Shown: one piece after another, positions 42,691 to 51,146 of the stretch | Position numbering within the stretch: position 1 is the stretch's first letter | How the letters are laid out: each line of letters opens with the position of its first letter | Source: Paraburkholderia bryophila | GTDB lineage: Bacteria; Pseudomonadota; Gammaproteobacteria; Burkholderiales; Burkholderiaceae | Reading direction: 5' to 3' | Assembly: GCF_013409255.1 (NCBI RefSeq) | Contig: NZ_JACCAS010000002.1 | Span: 2,594,001-2,658,000 of the forward strand | DNA length: 64,000 nucleotides | The notes under the pieces: generated by a model | What the model was told of the DNA's origin: nothing | Databases searched by the model: none | The model's input: only the letters and a program-made list of their open reading frames with translations | Translations under genes and position numbers: made by a program

Positions 42691-43983
42691 TCAATCGATG
42701 CCGTGAAACACCGCGTCGTCGGGACCGAGATAAACCGGCGGGCGCCACGCGGCGTCGCGCATGGAATGCTGGACCAGCTTTTCGACGCCCAGCAGCACCG
42801 CGAAAATCGCCATCCGTACCGGAATGCCGTTGTCGGTCTGGCGGAAAATCGCCAGCCGCGAATCGTGATTCAAATCCACGCTCAGATCGTTCGCGCCCGG
42901 CCGGCTGTCGCGCGGCAGCGGATGCATGATCAGCGTATCGGGGCCGCACACGCTGTCCATCAGCGCCTGGTTGATCTGGAAGTCGGGCGTGTAGCCTTCG
43001 AACGATTCGTCGGTGAAGCGCTCTTTCTGAATCCGCGTGGCGTACACCACGTCGGCGCCGCGCAGCCCGGTGCGCAGGTCGCTGGTCTGTTCGATCACGT
43101 GGCCGTTGCGCGAAATCTGCTCGGTGATGTAGCTCGGCATTTCCAGCATGGGCGGCGAGATCAGCGTGAACTTGATACCGCGGTACAGCGCCAGCAGTTT
43201 GACCAGCGAGTGCACCGTACGCCCGTATTTGAGGTCGCCGACCAGCGCGATATGGGCGCCGTCGACGATCTTGCCCAGCCGCGAAAACTCGCGCTGGATC
43301 GTGTAGAGGTCGAGCAGCGCCTGGCTCGGGTGTTCGCCGGGACCGTCGCCGCCGTTGATCACAGGCACGTTGGTGGCTCGCGCGAATTCGGCCACCGAAC
43401 CTTGCTCCGGATGACGGATCACCAGCGCGTCCACGTAGCCGCTCATCACGCGGCTGGTGTCGTAGATCGACTCGCCCTTCGCCATCGACGAAAACGTGAA
43501 GCCGGTGGTGTCGCACACCGAGCCGCCAAGCCGGCAGAAGGCCGCGCCGAAGCTCACGCGGGTCCGCGTGCTGGCCTCGAAGAACAGATTGCCGAGCACC
43601 GCGCCTTCCAGTACGCGCGAGATTTTGCGGCGCCGCGCGATGGGTTGCATGATGTCGGCCACCCGAAACAGCGCCTCCACCGAGTCGCGCGAGAACTGAT
43701 CCACCGACAGCAGCTGCGCCTTGCCCTCGAACAGCATCTGGCTGGCGAGCGACTGTGAATCTACGCTTTGCGTATATTTATCACCCGGCTCGCCGTGCAC
43801 CACGATTTCCGACACGAAACGCTCGACGATCTCCGGCATGGCGCGCGATTCCTGCGAGTCGTCCGGCAGCAGCCACGTGTCCAGCGCCCGTTTCGACACG
43901 CCGATACGGCTGGCGAAGGTATCGCGGGTCATGTTCAGACGACGCATCGCATCGCGGAGAAAGGCTTGCTGCGGGACGCTCAT
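42691..43983 (-). CDS. pyrB: Aspartate carbamoyltransferase with an N-terminal helix-turn-helix domain
   Basis: 430 residues from the ATG at 43983, about 110 more than a typical bacterial PyrB. Residues 12-62 form an HTH-like segment (NMTRDTFASRIGVSKRALDTW, with IVERFVSEIV following). From about residue 85 the ATCase fold follows: FFEASTRTRVSFG (STRTR, 138-142), GEHPSQALLDLYT, HPLPRDSRPGAND. The active-site residues look intact, so it should make carbamoyl-aspartate for pyrimidines. No pyrC or other pyr gene is adjacent. The HTH suggests DNA binding by the enzyme; a dyad in its promoter is repeated inside the gene. Confidence 0.9.
   Translation of the reverse strand: MSVPQQAFLRDAMRRLNMTRDTFASRIGVSKRALDTWLLPDDSQESRAMPEIVERFVSEIVVHGEPGDKYTQSVDSQSLASQMLFEGKAQLLSVDQFSRDSVEALFRVADIMQPIARRRKISRVLEGAVLGNLFFEASTRTRVSFGAAFCRLGGSVCDTTGFTFSSMAKGESIYDTSRVMSGYVDALVIRHPEQGSVAEFARATNVPVINGGDGPGEHPSQALLDLYTIQREFSRLGKIVDGAHIALVGDLKYGRTVHSLVKLLALYRGIKFTLISPPMLEMPSYITEQISRNGHVIEQTSDLRTGLRGADVVYATRIQKERFTDESFEGYTPDFQINQALMDSVCGPDTLIMHPLPRDSRPGANDLSVDLNHDSRLAIFRQTDNGIPVRMAIFAVLLGVEKLVQHSMRDAAWRPPVYLGPDDAVFHGID
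43762..43774. promoter_or_regulatory. Intragenic copy of the pyrB operator dyad
   Basis: TACGC-TTT-GCGTA followed by TATATT inside the ATCase coding region. With its flanking bases it matches the promoter copy at 16 of 17 positions (43762-43778 against 44022-44038), 260 bp away. Confidence 0.6.
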
Positions 43984-44021
43984 GAGGGCACCTGTCGGGG
44001 AAGGGGAGGGTGTGGTTAATG

Positions 44022-44034
44022 TACGCTGTGCGTA
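44022..44034. promoter_or_regulatory. Operator-like dyad at the pyrB promoter
   Basis: TACGC-TGT-GCGTA, a perfect 5-bp dyad with a 3-bp centre, at and just after the -10 box of the leftward promoter, where a bound protein would block transcription. Confidence 0.62.
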
Positions 44035-44061
44035 TATTAGTTTCCCTGCCGCAGAAGTCAA
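44034..44061 (-). promoter_or_regulatory. Leftward sigma70 promoter of the HTH-ATCase gene
   Basis: Read leftward: -35 TTGACT (44061-44056) and -10 TAATAT (44039-44034), 16 bp apart. The predicted start lies near 44027, inside the dyad, about 44 nt before the ATG. Confidence 0.6.
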
Positions 44062-44116
44062 GCAATTTTGCGATGGGTTTTGCCAAGCCGCGCCGGACGC
44101 GGTTACACTGCGCTTC

Positions 44117-44281
44117 ATGCATGCCGCCCTAACGCTCCGACCCTGTTCGTCGACCGCCGCTCCGTTCGCTTTTGCGAGCGCCGCCGGTGCACGTGCGCGT
44201 CGCTTGAGCCGTCGGGCGGTTCGCGCGTCGGGCCGTATTCCGGCCGTTAGCGCCAAAGCCAAAAAACAGCCGCTCATCTGA
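44117..44281 (+). CDS. Possible small basic protein
   Basis: A 54-codon frame (MHAALTLRPCSSTAAPFAF, then Ala/Arg-rich, ending SAKAKKQPLI) between the divergent ATCase and aldolase genes. No family and no clear ribosome site. It is listed because a strong hairpin starts 10 nt after its stop, as would a terminator. It may equally be a leader or a chance frame. Confidence 0.3.
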   Translation: MHAALTLRPCSSTAAPFAFASAAGARARRLSRRAVRASGRIPAVSAKAKKQPLI

Positions 44282-44290
44282 CCGGAGCAC

Positions 44291-44323
44291 GCTGTTCCGT
44301 CGTCAGATGTGCGACGGAACAGC
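44291..44323. terminator. Strong 12-bp hairpin upstream of the aldolase gene
   Basis: GCTGTTCCGTCG and CGACGGAACAGC form a perfect 12-bp stem with a 9-nt loop. A TTTTT run lies 26 nt further on, too distant for a standard intrinsic terminator. It may end a short transcript in this gap or fold in the leader of the aldolase mRNA. Confidence 0.55.
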
Positions 44324-44406
44324 GGTCAAGCCTCCCCGGCATCTCCCTGTTTTTCCTCCTTCGCACCGCTGCACGGAATCGATACGGTCGTCATCGAGGT
44401 AAAAAC

Positions 44407-45327
44407 ATGTCTATTTTTTCGGGTATCTGGGTTCCGCTGATCACACCGTTCGCCGACGGCGCGGTCGATCACGCCGCTTTGCGCGCGCTGGTGCGCCGTT
44501 ATGCCGACGCCGGCGTCGCCGGATTGTGCGCGCTCGGCACGACCGGCGAACCGGCCACGCTCGACGCCGCGGAGCAGGACGCCGTGCTGGCGACGATTCT
44601 CGACGAGGCGCGAGCGCACGCGCACGCCTCTGCGCAGCCTCAACCGCTCCCCGTGCTGGTCGGCGTATCAGGCAATTACACCGCCAGCATGCTCGAGCGC
44701 ATCGAGCAACTGAACCCGCTGCCAATCGCCGGGGTGCTGATGGCCGCGCCGTATTACATCCGGCCGTCGCAGGCGGGCATCGTCGGGCATTTCACCGCGT
44801 TGGCCGATGCAAGCGAAAAGCCGGTCGTGCTGTACGACATTCCGTATCGCACCGGTGTGCGGCTCGAACTGGACACGCTGCTGACGCTCGCGGCGCATCC
44901 GCGGATTCAGGCCGTGAAGGATTGCGCGGGTTCGCTCGACATCACGCTCACGCTGATTCGCGACGGCCGTCTGCAGGTGCTTACCGGCGAAGACATGCAG
45001 ATCTTCAACACCTTGTGTCTGGGTGGCAGCGGGGCGATCGCGGCGTCCGCGCATGTGCGCCCGGAGCGCTTCGTCGCGCTGTACGACGCGTTGGCGGCGG
45101 GCCACCTCGCGGAAGGCCGGCGGATGTTTCACGCGCTCGCGCCGTTGATCCAGGCGCTGTTCGTCGAACCGAATCCGGCGCCGGTGAAGGCGCTGCTAGC
45201 CGCGCAGGGATGGATCCGCGACGAACTGCGCATGCCGATGACGCGCGCCGGCGCAGCGCTGACCGAGCGGCTCAGGGCGCTTGATGCGGAACTGGACGCG
45301 GAACTGGATGCGGAACGGGCGGTTTAA
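44407..45327 (+). CDS. DapA-like dihydrodipicolinate synthase/N-acetylneuraminate lyase-family aldolase
   Basis: 306 residues. Class I aldolase: LGTTGEPATL (TTGE), Tyr in LYDIPYRTG, Schiff-base Lys in QAVKDCAGS. The subgroup contains DapA plus lyases for keto acids, so the substrate is not certain; an isolated copy outside a lysine locus favours a catabolic lyase. The C terminus has a tandem ELDA repeat (12-bp DNA repeats at about 45283-45318). Its stop overlaps that of the convergent membrane protein gene by 4 nt. Confidence 0.86.
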   Translation: MSIFSGIWVPLITPFADGAVDHAALRALVRRYADAGVAGLCALGTTGEPATLDAAEQDAVLATILDEARAHAHASAQPQPLPVLVGVSGNYTASMLERIEQLNPLPIAGVLMAAPYYIRPSQAGIVGHFTALADASEKPVVLYDIPYRTGVRLELDTLLTLAAHPRIQAVKDCAGSLDITLTLIRDGRLQVLTGEDMQIFNTLCLGGSGAIAASAHVRPERFVALYDALAAGHLAEGRRMFHALAPLIQALFVEPNPAPVKALLAAQGWIRDELRMPMTRAGAALTERLRALDAELDAELDAERAV

Positions 45328-46130
45328 ATCGTCCCCGGCAGCGACTGCCGTTGCGTCGACCCGTCATGACCCAGCGCCTCGCCGCGGGCGCCGTGCGACT
45401 CACGTTCGGCGCGCGCCAGCCGGGCGTGGGCGAGACGGTCGATGGCGCCGCGGTCGAGCGTGGCGAGCATGTCCCGCTCGACCACCAGCAGTTTGAACGC
45501 CAGCACGATCAGGCCAGCCGCGAGCAGCAGGTCACCCGCAAACACGACCGCGTACAACGCCGACGTGCTTTGCGGATTGCCGAGCAGCAGCGACAGGTTG
45601 GCGCGATCGAGCAGCACGAGCGTGAGCGGCACGATCGCGTTGAGCATCGCGATCACGCTGCCGATCACCACGATCAGCCGCGCCGGCCCGAGATCCGGGC
45701 GACGGCGGCGGCACACTTCATACAGCGTCGCGGCGCGGCAGGGCAGGAAAAACAGCGTGAGCAGCAAGGCGCGCAGCACCAGCGGTGCCTTGAACTGCAA
45801 CGCGCTGCCGTATAGCACGCAGAACACGGCCGAAATGACGAGGCCGGTGCGCCAGAACGCGGCGCTGCCGAACAGGTCGCGCGTGCCGGCCCAGATCAGC
45901 AGTCGGCTTTGCAGCGCGAGCGTCGCGGTGGCGACCAGCAGCAGATCGCTACGCCACGTGAGATGCAACGCGAAGCACGCCGACGACACGGCGAGCAGAT
46001 AGAAACCGATGGCCCAGAAGCGGAACGCGCCGACCCGCGAGAACATGCGTGACAAAGCGGTTGTGATGAGAGCGCAGCACAGGAACGTGATCAACCACAG
46101 CGAGGTGAACGTCGCTACATCGAATTTCAT
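45324..46130 (-). CDS. Seven-helix membrane protein, sensor part of a GGDEF protein without the catalytic domain
   Basis: 268 residues from the ATG at 46130 (MKFDVATFTSLWLITFLCC). Seven hydrophobic helices in the first 215 residues look like the membrane sensor half of a diguanylate cyclase, and the segment ERDMLATLDRGAIDRLAH resembles the linker into GGDEF. The GGDEF domain is missing and a short charged tail ends the protein at the overlapping aldolase stop. It lies 102 nt after the MHYT-GGDEF-EAL gene on the same strand. Confidence 0.72.
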   Translation of the reverse strand: MKFDVATFTSLWLITFLCCALITTALSRMFSRVGAFRFWAIGFYLLAVSSACFALHLTWRSDLLLVATATLALQSRLLIWAGTRDLFGSAAFWRTGLVISAVFCVLYGSALQFKAPLVLRALLLTLFFLPCRAATLYEVCRRRRPDLGPARLIVVIGSVIAMLNAIVPLTLVLLDRANLSLLLGNPQSTSALYAVVFAGDLLLAAGLIVLAFKLLVVERDMLATLDRGAIDRLAHARLARAERESHGARGEALGHDGSTQRQSLPGTI

Positions 46131-46231
46131 GAAATCTCCAGCACCTGAGTTGCTTGTTGTTCTTGATTCGTGGAACGACGGTTCAGCACCAGCCGCGACG
46201 CAACGCAACGTATTTCAGAAGAGTGACAGGC

Positions 46232-48301
46232 TCATGCAGCCACCATCCGGTTCTTGAGCAGATCGCCGAAGTCGTCGGCGCTGAGCGGTTTGCCGAGCAG
46301 GAAGCCTTGCATCTCGTCGCACATCATCGCCTTGAGCATGTCCAGTTGCGATTCGGTTTCGACGCCTTCGGCCACCACGTCCATTTCCAGCGAATGCGCG
46401 AGCGCGATGATCGCCGACACGATCGCACTGCCTTCCGGGCCGTGTTCGTCGAGCCCGTTGGTGAAGAAACGGTCGATTTTCAACTGCTTGACGCGAAAGC
46501 GCTGCAGATAGGCGAGGCTGGAATAGCCGGTGCCGAAATCGTCGATCGCGATCTCGAAGCCGCTCGCCTGGAATTCACGGATCATTTCGATGGTTTTGGG
46601 CGCGTCCTGCATGGCTACCGTTTCGGTGATCTCGAACATGATCTGATCGCAGGCCACGCCTTCGGCGTCGACGATCTCGAGGATGCTGGCCACCAGATTC
46701 GGCTGCATCAACTGGCGCGGCGACAGGTTGATCGCCACTTTCATCGACGGCAGACCTTGCGCGACCCACACGCCAATCTGCCGGCAAGCCTCACGCACGA
46801 CCCAGTAGCCGATCTGCACGATCTGGCCCGAGCGCTCGGCGATCGGAATGAATTCGAGCGGCGCCAGCGAGCCGAGTTGCGGATGATTCAGGCGGATCAG
46901 CGCTTCGGCGCCGACCAGCGCGTCGCTGCCGCCGTGAAACTTCGGCTGGAAGTGCAGCGAGAAATGGCCGGCGGCGAGCGCGTCGTGCAACGCATTCTGG
47001 ATTTGCAGCGTGCGCGTGACGGCTTCGTTCATGCTCTGTTCGAAGAAGCGATAGGTGCTGCGGCCCGCGCGCTTGGCTTCGTACATGGCGGCGTCCGCGT
47101 GCTTGAGCAGTTCGTCGACCGTATCGCCGTCGTACGGATAAAGCGCAATGCCGATGCTCGGCATCACCTGCAGCGGCTGCGAGTCGGCCCAGGCGCCGTT
47201 GCGCATCCGTTCGAGCACGCCCTCAGCGAGCGTGCCGGCGTCTTCTCGCGAACTCAGGTTCTCGGACAGCACCACGAATTCATCGCCGCCCAGCCGGGCC
47301 ACGGTGTCGCTCGAACGCACGCATTGCAGCAGGCGTTGCGCGAAGGCGGTCAGCACCTGGTCGCCAGCCGAGTGGCCGAGTGAATCGTTGATCGTCTTGA
47401 AACCGTCGAGGTCCATGAACAGGATCGCGAACACCATGCGCTGCCGGCGCGAGTTCAGAATCGCGCGCTCGATGCAGTCGGTCAGCGTGCTGCGGTTCGG
47501 CAGGCCGGTCAGTGTGTCGATCGTGGCGAGCCGCACGATCTGGCCGTTCAGATTCGACACCGCGCCGACCAGGAAGGTGGTGCGCGCGTCGAAACGCGAC
47601 AGGATCAGCGTGACGATCAGAATCGCGAAGGTAAGCAGAATCACCGAACTGGCAAGCCACGGCGCGTTCAAGCCGTTGGTCGCGCCGCACACGGCGCCCA
47701 GCGGGATCTCGGCGGCGGCCATGCCGGCGTAGTGCATGCCGCTGATCGCGACGCCCATCACGAGCGCCGCGCCCAGCCGCTTGAACACCACATGGCCGGC
47801 GTTTTCGTTGCTGAGTGCGCGCGCCATCCACAGCGCGGCGGTCGAGGCGCCGACCGCGATCGCGAGCGAGCCCGCGAACCAGGCCGGCTGGTAGTCGATG
47901 CCCGGCGCCATCTGCATGGCGGCCATGCCGGTGTAATGCATGCCCGCGATGCCGCAGCCCATCAGCACGCCGCCGGCCAGCAGGCGCGCTGCGGTGAGCC
48001 GTTCGAGAGTGGTGACGTAGAGCGCCAGATACGACGCGCCGATCGCCAGACCGAGCGAACACGCGGTGGTGGCCAGATCGTAGCCGAGCGGAATGGGCAG
48101 CGAGAACGCGAGCATGGCGACGAAGTGCATCGACCAGATGCCGACGCCGAGCGCCGCGGCGCCGCCCAGGCGCCACGCGTGCCGCAGACGTGCCGACGCC
48201 AGCAGGAAAATGCGGCCGGTCAGATCGAGCGCCGTGTACGACGCTAAAGTCGCGACGACGAACGAAATGCCGACCAGCCAAAAATTGTATGAGCTCTGCA
48301 T
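46232..48301 (-). CDS. MHYT-GGDEF-EAL c-di-GMP signalling protein
   Basis: 689 residues. Three MHYT units (MHFV, MHYT, MHYA) in seven membrane helices, a proposed sensor of oxygen, CO or NO through copper. GGDEF domain with RLGGDEF and I-site RSSD, then EAL domain with GAEALIRL, NLSPRQL, DDFGTGYSS, KIDRFF and EGVET. Both catalytic sets look intact, so it may make and break c-di-GMP, with the balance set by the sensor. Confidence 0.95.
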   Translation of the reverse strand: MQSSYNFWLVGISFVVATLASYTALDLTGRIFLLASARLRHAWRLGGAAALGVGIWSMHFVAMLAFSLPIPLGYDLATTACSLGLAIGASYLALYVTTLERLTAARLLAGGVLMGCGIAGMHYTGMAAMQMAPGIDYQPAWFAGSLAIAVGASTAALWMARALSNENAGHVVFKRLGAALVMGVAISGMHYAGMAAAEIPLGAVCGATNGLNAPWLASSVILLTFAILIVTLILSRFDARTTFLVGAVSNLNGQIVRLATIDTLTGLPNRSTLTDCIERAILNSRRQRMVFAILFMDLDGFKTINDSLGHSAGDQVLTAFAQRLLQCVRSSDTVARLGGDEFVVLSENLSSREDAGTLAEGVLERMRNGAWADSQPLQVMPSIGIALYPYDGDTVDELLKHADAAMYEAKRAGRSTYRFFEQSMNEAVTRTLQIQNALHDALAAGHFSLHFQPKFHGGSDALVGAEALIRLNHPQLGSLAPLEFIPIAERSGQIVQIGYWVVREACRQIGVWVAQGLPSMKVAINLSPRQLMQPNLVASILEIVDAEGVACDQIMFEITETVAMQDAPKTIEMIREFQASGFEIAIDDFGTGYSSLAYLQRFRVKQLKIDRFFTNGLDEHGPEGSAIVSAIIALAHSLEMDVVAEGVETESQLDMLKAMMCDEMQGFLLGKPLSADDFGDLLKNRMVAA

Positions 48302-48558
48302 GTTAAGTCCAACCGCTGAGAAGGAAGCGGCTGAACTTGTTATCGACAGTTCGGGGCATTTATTTAATTGATTTTCAATATGTTAGGCATTGGTTTCGAC
48401 TACTGCGGCGTTGCCGCACGTTGCGATGAGCCGGCCGACCGCCTGAGCCCGATCGTAGCGATGGCGCGATGTTGCCGGAAGTTGTCGATATGGCCACTGT
48501 CGTGGAAGGGTGTCGGGCTCGATAATCGGTTCCACCAACCCACTCGAGGAGCCTGAAG

Positions 48559-48966
48559 ATGTCGTCCGTATCCGCCGTTCCCGCCGCCGAGAGCGCCGCC
48601 GCACTTGCTCATTACAACGCGTCGCTGGCTTTTGAAACCGACTGTAGCGATGTTCATGCCACCTTCGCACGCGACCCGCATACGGTCGACTTCGTACTGC
48701 TCGACGTTCGCGGCCCGGCCTTATTCGCACGCGGCCATGTGCCGGGTGCCGTGAATTTGCCGCATGGCAAGATCGTCGCGTCGAAGCTCGCCGGTTACCC
48801 GGTCGACACGCTATTCGTCACCTACTGCGCGGGCCCGCATTGCAACGGTGCAACCCGTGGCGCTATTCGGCTGGCGGAATTGGGACGGCCCGTGAAGGTC
48901 ATGATCGGCGGTGTGACCGGCTGGCTCGACGAGGGCTTTGAGCTAACGGTCGTCGAACCCGACTGA
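48559..48966 (+). CDS. Rhodanese-domain protein
   Basis: 135 residues, single rhodanese domain: VLLDVRGPALFARGHVPGAVNLPHG and active-site cysteine in TYCAGPHCNGA. The loop differs from the CxxxxR of thiosulfate transferases, so the sulfur acceptor may be a specific protein or the role may be different. Ribosome site GAGGAG is 10 nt before the start. Stand-alone gene between c-di-GMP and PhzF genes. Confidence 0.88.
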   Translation: MSSVSAVPAAESAAALAHYNASLAFETDCSDVHATFARDPHTVDFVLLDVRGPALFARGHVPGAVNLPHGKIVASKLAGYPVDTLFVTYCAGPHCNGATRGAIRLAELGRPVKVMIGGVTGWLDEGFELTVVEPD

Positions 48967-49203
48967 GGGCATCGCAGGTTCCGGCGCGTGACCGCGGCCG
49001 CGCCGAAGTGCCGAAGTGCCGACGCGGCGCGTTAGCGGTCGGCGGTTTCCGTGCGCGAAGCCACGACGAAATTCGGTGACCGCTAGCTGTCAATTCCCCG
49101 TGCCCTGTGGCCCAAGTGTGTCTGTTTGCTGCCGGCAAAGCTTGCCAGAATGAGTCTTCATTCAAACAGGAAGCGCCGTGCCGACGCGGCCAGAACTTTT
49201 AAT

Positions 49204-50004
49204 ATGAAGCTGCCGATCCACCAGATAGATGCTTTCACCAGCGAAGTGTTCAAGGGCAACTACGCCGCGGTCGTTCCGCTCGATAGCTGGTTGCCGGTGC
49301 CCCTGATGCAGGCCATTGCGTCGGAAAACAACCTTTCCGAAACGGCCTTCCTCACCCCCAACACGAGTGGCGGATTCGATATCCGATGGTTCTCGCCGAT
49401 CACGGAGATTGCTTTTTGCGGCCATGCGACGCTCGCCAGCGCGTTCGTGCTGTTCAAGCGCTTCCCCGAGCGCGAGCAGATCGAATTGCACGCCGCGGCC
49501 CTTGGCGCGTTCACCGTGCGCCGTGGTCCGCGAGACCTGATCGAAATGGATTTTCCGCAGCGCGGGGTTGAACCAGTCACGGCGATCCCAGACGAACTCG
49601 TGCGGGGTCTTTCCATTCGGCCCGCGGAAGTTTTCGTCACCCAGCAGGCTTTCATCGCGCTCTACGACACGGAGCATGACGTCCGCGCCGTGGTGCCCGA
49701 TCTCGAACTGATCGCGCGACTTGCGCCGCGCGACGTCGTGGTCACCGCGCGCGGCGATCAGCACGATTTCGTCTCGCGCTATTTCTGGCCGGCAAACGGC
49801 GGGAAAGAAGATCCGGTCACCGGTTCGATTCACGCCGCGCTCGCGCCGCTGTGGTCGGATCGCCTTGGCAAGGCGAAGCTGGTCGCGCTGCAGGCGTCTC
49901 GACGCACCGGTGTCCTGCATTGCGAGGTCGATGGCGAGCGGGTTCGCGTGTCCGGTCATGCGGTGCAGTATCTCGAAGGCACTATCGAGGTCCCCGGCGT
50001 GTGA
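49204..50004 (+). CDS. PhzF-family isomerase/epimerase
   Basis: 266 residues from the ATG at 49204 (MKLPIHQIDAFTSEVFKGN); upstream in-frame sequence is not homologous. PhzF fold with catalytic Glu in NNLSETAFL and FCGHATLASA, plus GGKEDPVTGS near the C terminus. PhzF isomerises trans-2,3-dihydro-3-hydroxyanthranilate in phenazine synthesis, but lone PhzF-like genes without other phz genes, as here, mostly have unknown substrates. Confidence 0.9.
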   Translation: MKLPIHQIDAFTSEVFKGNYAAVVPLDSWLPVPLMQAIASENNLSETAFLTPNTSGGFDIRWFSPITEIAFCGHATLASAFVLFKRFPEREQIELHAAALGAFTVRRGPRDLIEMDFPQRGVEPVTAIPDELVRGLSIRPAEVFVTQQAFIALYDTEHDVRAVVPDLELIARLAPRDVVVTARGDQHDFVSRYFWPANGGKEDPVTGSIHAALAPLWSDRLGKAKLVALQASRRTGVLHCEVDGERVRVSGHAVQYLEGTIEVPGV

Positions 50005-50143
50005 TCGCCCCGGTAGGGAGGCGGACTGCGCGTCGCCGACGAGTCTATTGCCAATGAACTGGTCTGCGTCGCCAGGGCCGGATTGGATGATCTGGCCAAA
50101 GCGTCTTTGACGCTTGAAGCGAAAACGCTATCGGGAGTTCTTC

Positions 50144-50304
50144 ATGCAAAACGTTCATGCGGGTAACGCGGCCATTCCGTCCATCGGCTTCTGCACTTAC
50201 GGAATGACGGCGGCCGATATCCACCGGATGATTCCTGCTGCGCTCGGTGCCGGTTTCCGTCATATCGACACGACGCAGATCTACCGTAACGAGGGCGAAA
50301 GCCA
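50144..50304 (+). pseudogene. Aldo/keto reductase, 5' remnant
   Basis: The ATG at 50144 opens MQNVHAGNAAIPSIGFCTYG and then GAGFRHIDTTQIYRNEGE, matching the first ~53 residues of aldo/keto reductases, including the catalytic Asp and Tyr region. Similarity stops abruptly after NEGE and the rest of the enzyme is absent. A 9-G tract follows at 50418-50426. It is a truncated gene. Confidence 0.72.
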
Positions 50305-51146
50305 CGCGGCCCATTGGCAACCACCGTCGACTCTCACAGCACCATGCACTGGACCGTGCACGCGTCGGTGGTCGGGACCGGTGTCACCACCGACCGAACC
50401 ACCGCGCGGCTCGCCGCGGGGGGGGGCGACACATTCCCAGGCAATCGAAACCTTGACGGTGCGATTTCATCGACGTCGACACCGGTCTTGCAGACGCCGA
50501 ACGCAAGGCGCAAGCAAAGCTCGGGAACTTCAACGCGTTTTACAGGCGTAGTCTCGCCTGGAGGAACCTATCGTGAAGGTGAAGCCGCGGCGAAGTACAT
50601 GACACAGGCTAGTGCGCATGCGGCGAATGAGGAGTCGAGCCCGTTCCGTCTAGCGAGTGAGGGGATGCCGGACACGGGAAGCGCCCCTCCGAGGAACCTC
50701 TCGGGTATTCTCCGAAGCGTGCCCGCGACCCTACACGATCGTACGACGGCCTCGCCAATCTCTGCCGCCGTTCTCCCCGCGTCGACAGGCACATCGCTCT
50801 CGGCGCGCGCAACAAGATCATCCACTCGTGCCAAGGCGACAAGCGCGTCACCCGCCGCCATTGCCGGCAATGAAACGTCGACCCCTGTCAAAAAAGCCAC
50901 GCCGACCGGCGGATCCACGGCACCGGACACGCCACCCATGACGATTAGCCCGATGCGCCTTAGGCCTCGGCCTTCAGCCCCACCCGCTGGCGGTTCGTCA
51001 TCGAGTGCGCGGAGCGCAAAGGTGCCGGCGTCAAACGTTGAGAAAAAAGCGTCGACCGGATCCACCACCCAGAGGAAGTGAACGCGGCGGGACAAGTAGC
51101 CGCTTCGTCCGGATGCTCCGCTGTCTGTCTCCGGTAACATCGCGCC
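50305..51146. other. Decayed stretch without a convincing gene
   Basis: 842 bp. Both strands have long open frames, but third-position GC in samples I counted by eye is only about 55-62%, far below the neighbouring genes, so neither looks expressed. Short coding-like fragments occur, for example DFIDVDTGLADAERKAQAKL at 50463-50573. There is a poly-G9 at 50418-50426. It looks like gene debris left by deletion or insertion. Confidence 0.55.

Noticed and set aside
44084..44323. Riboswitch or small RNA between the ATCase and aldolase genes
   Set aside because: The hairpin is real, but I see no conserved riboswitch core, so I list only the hairpin and a low-confidence frame.
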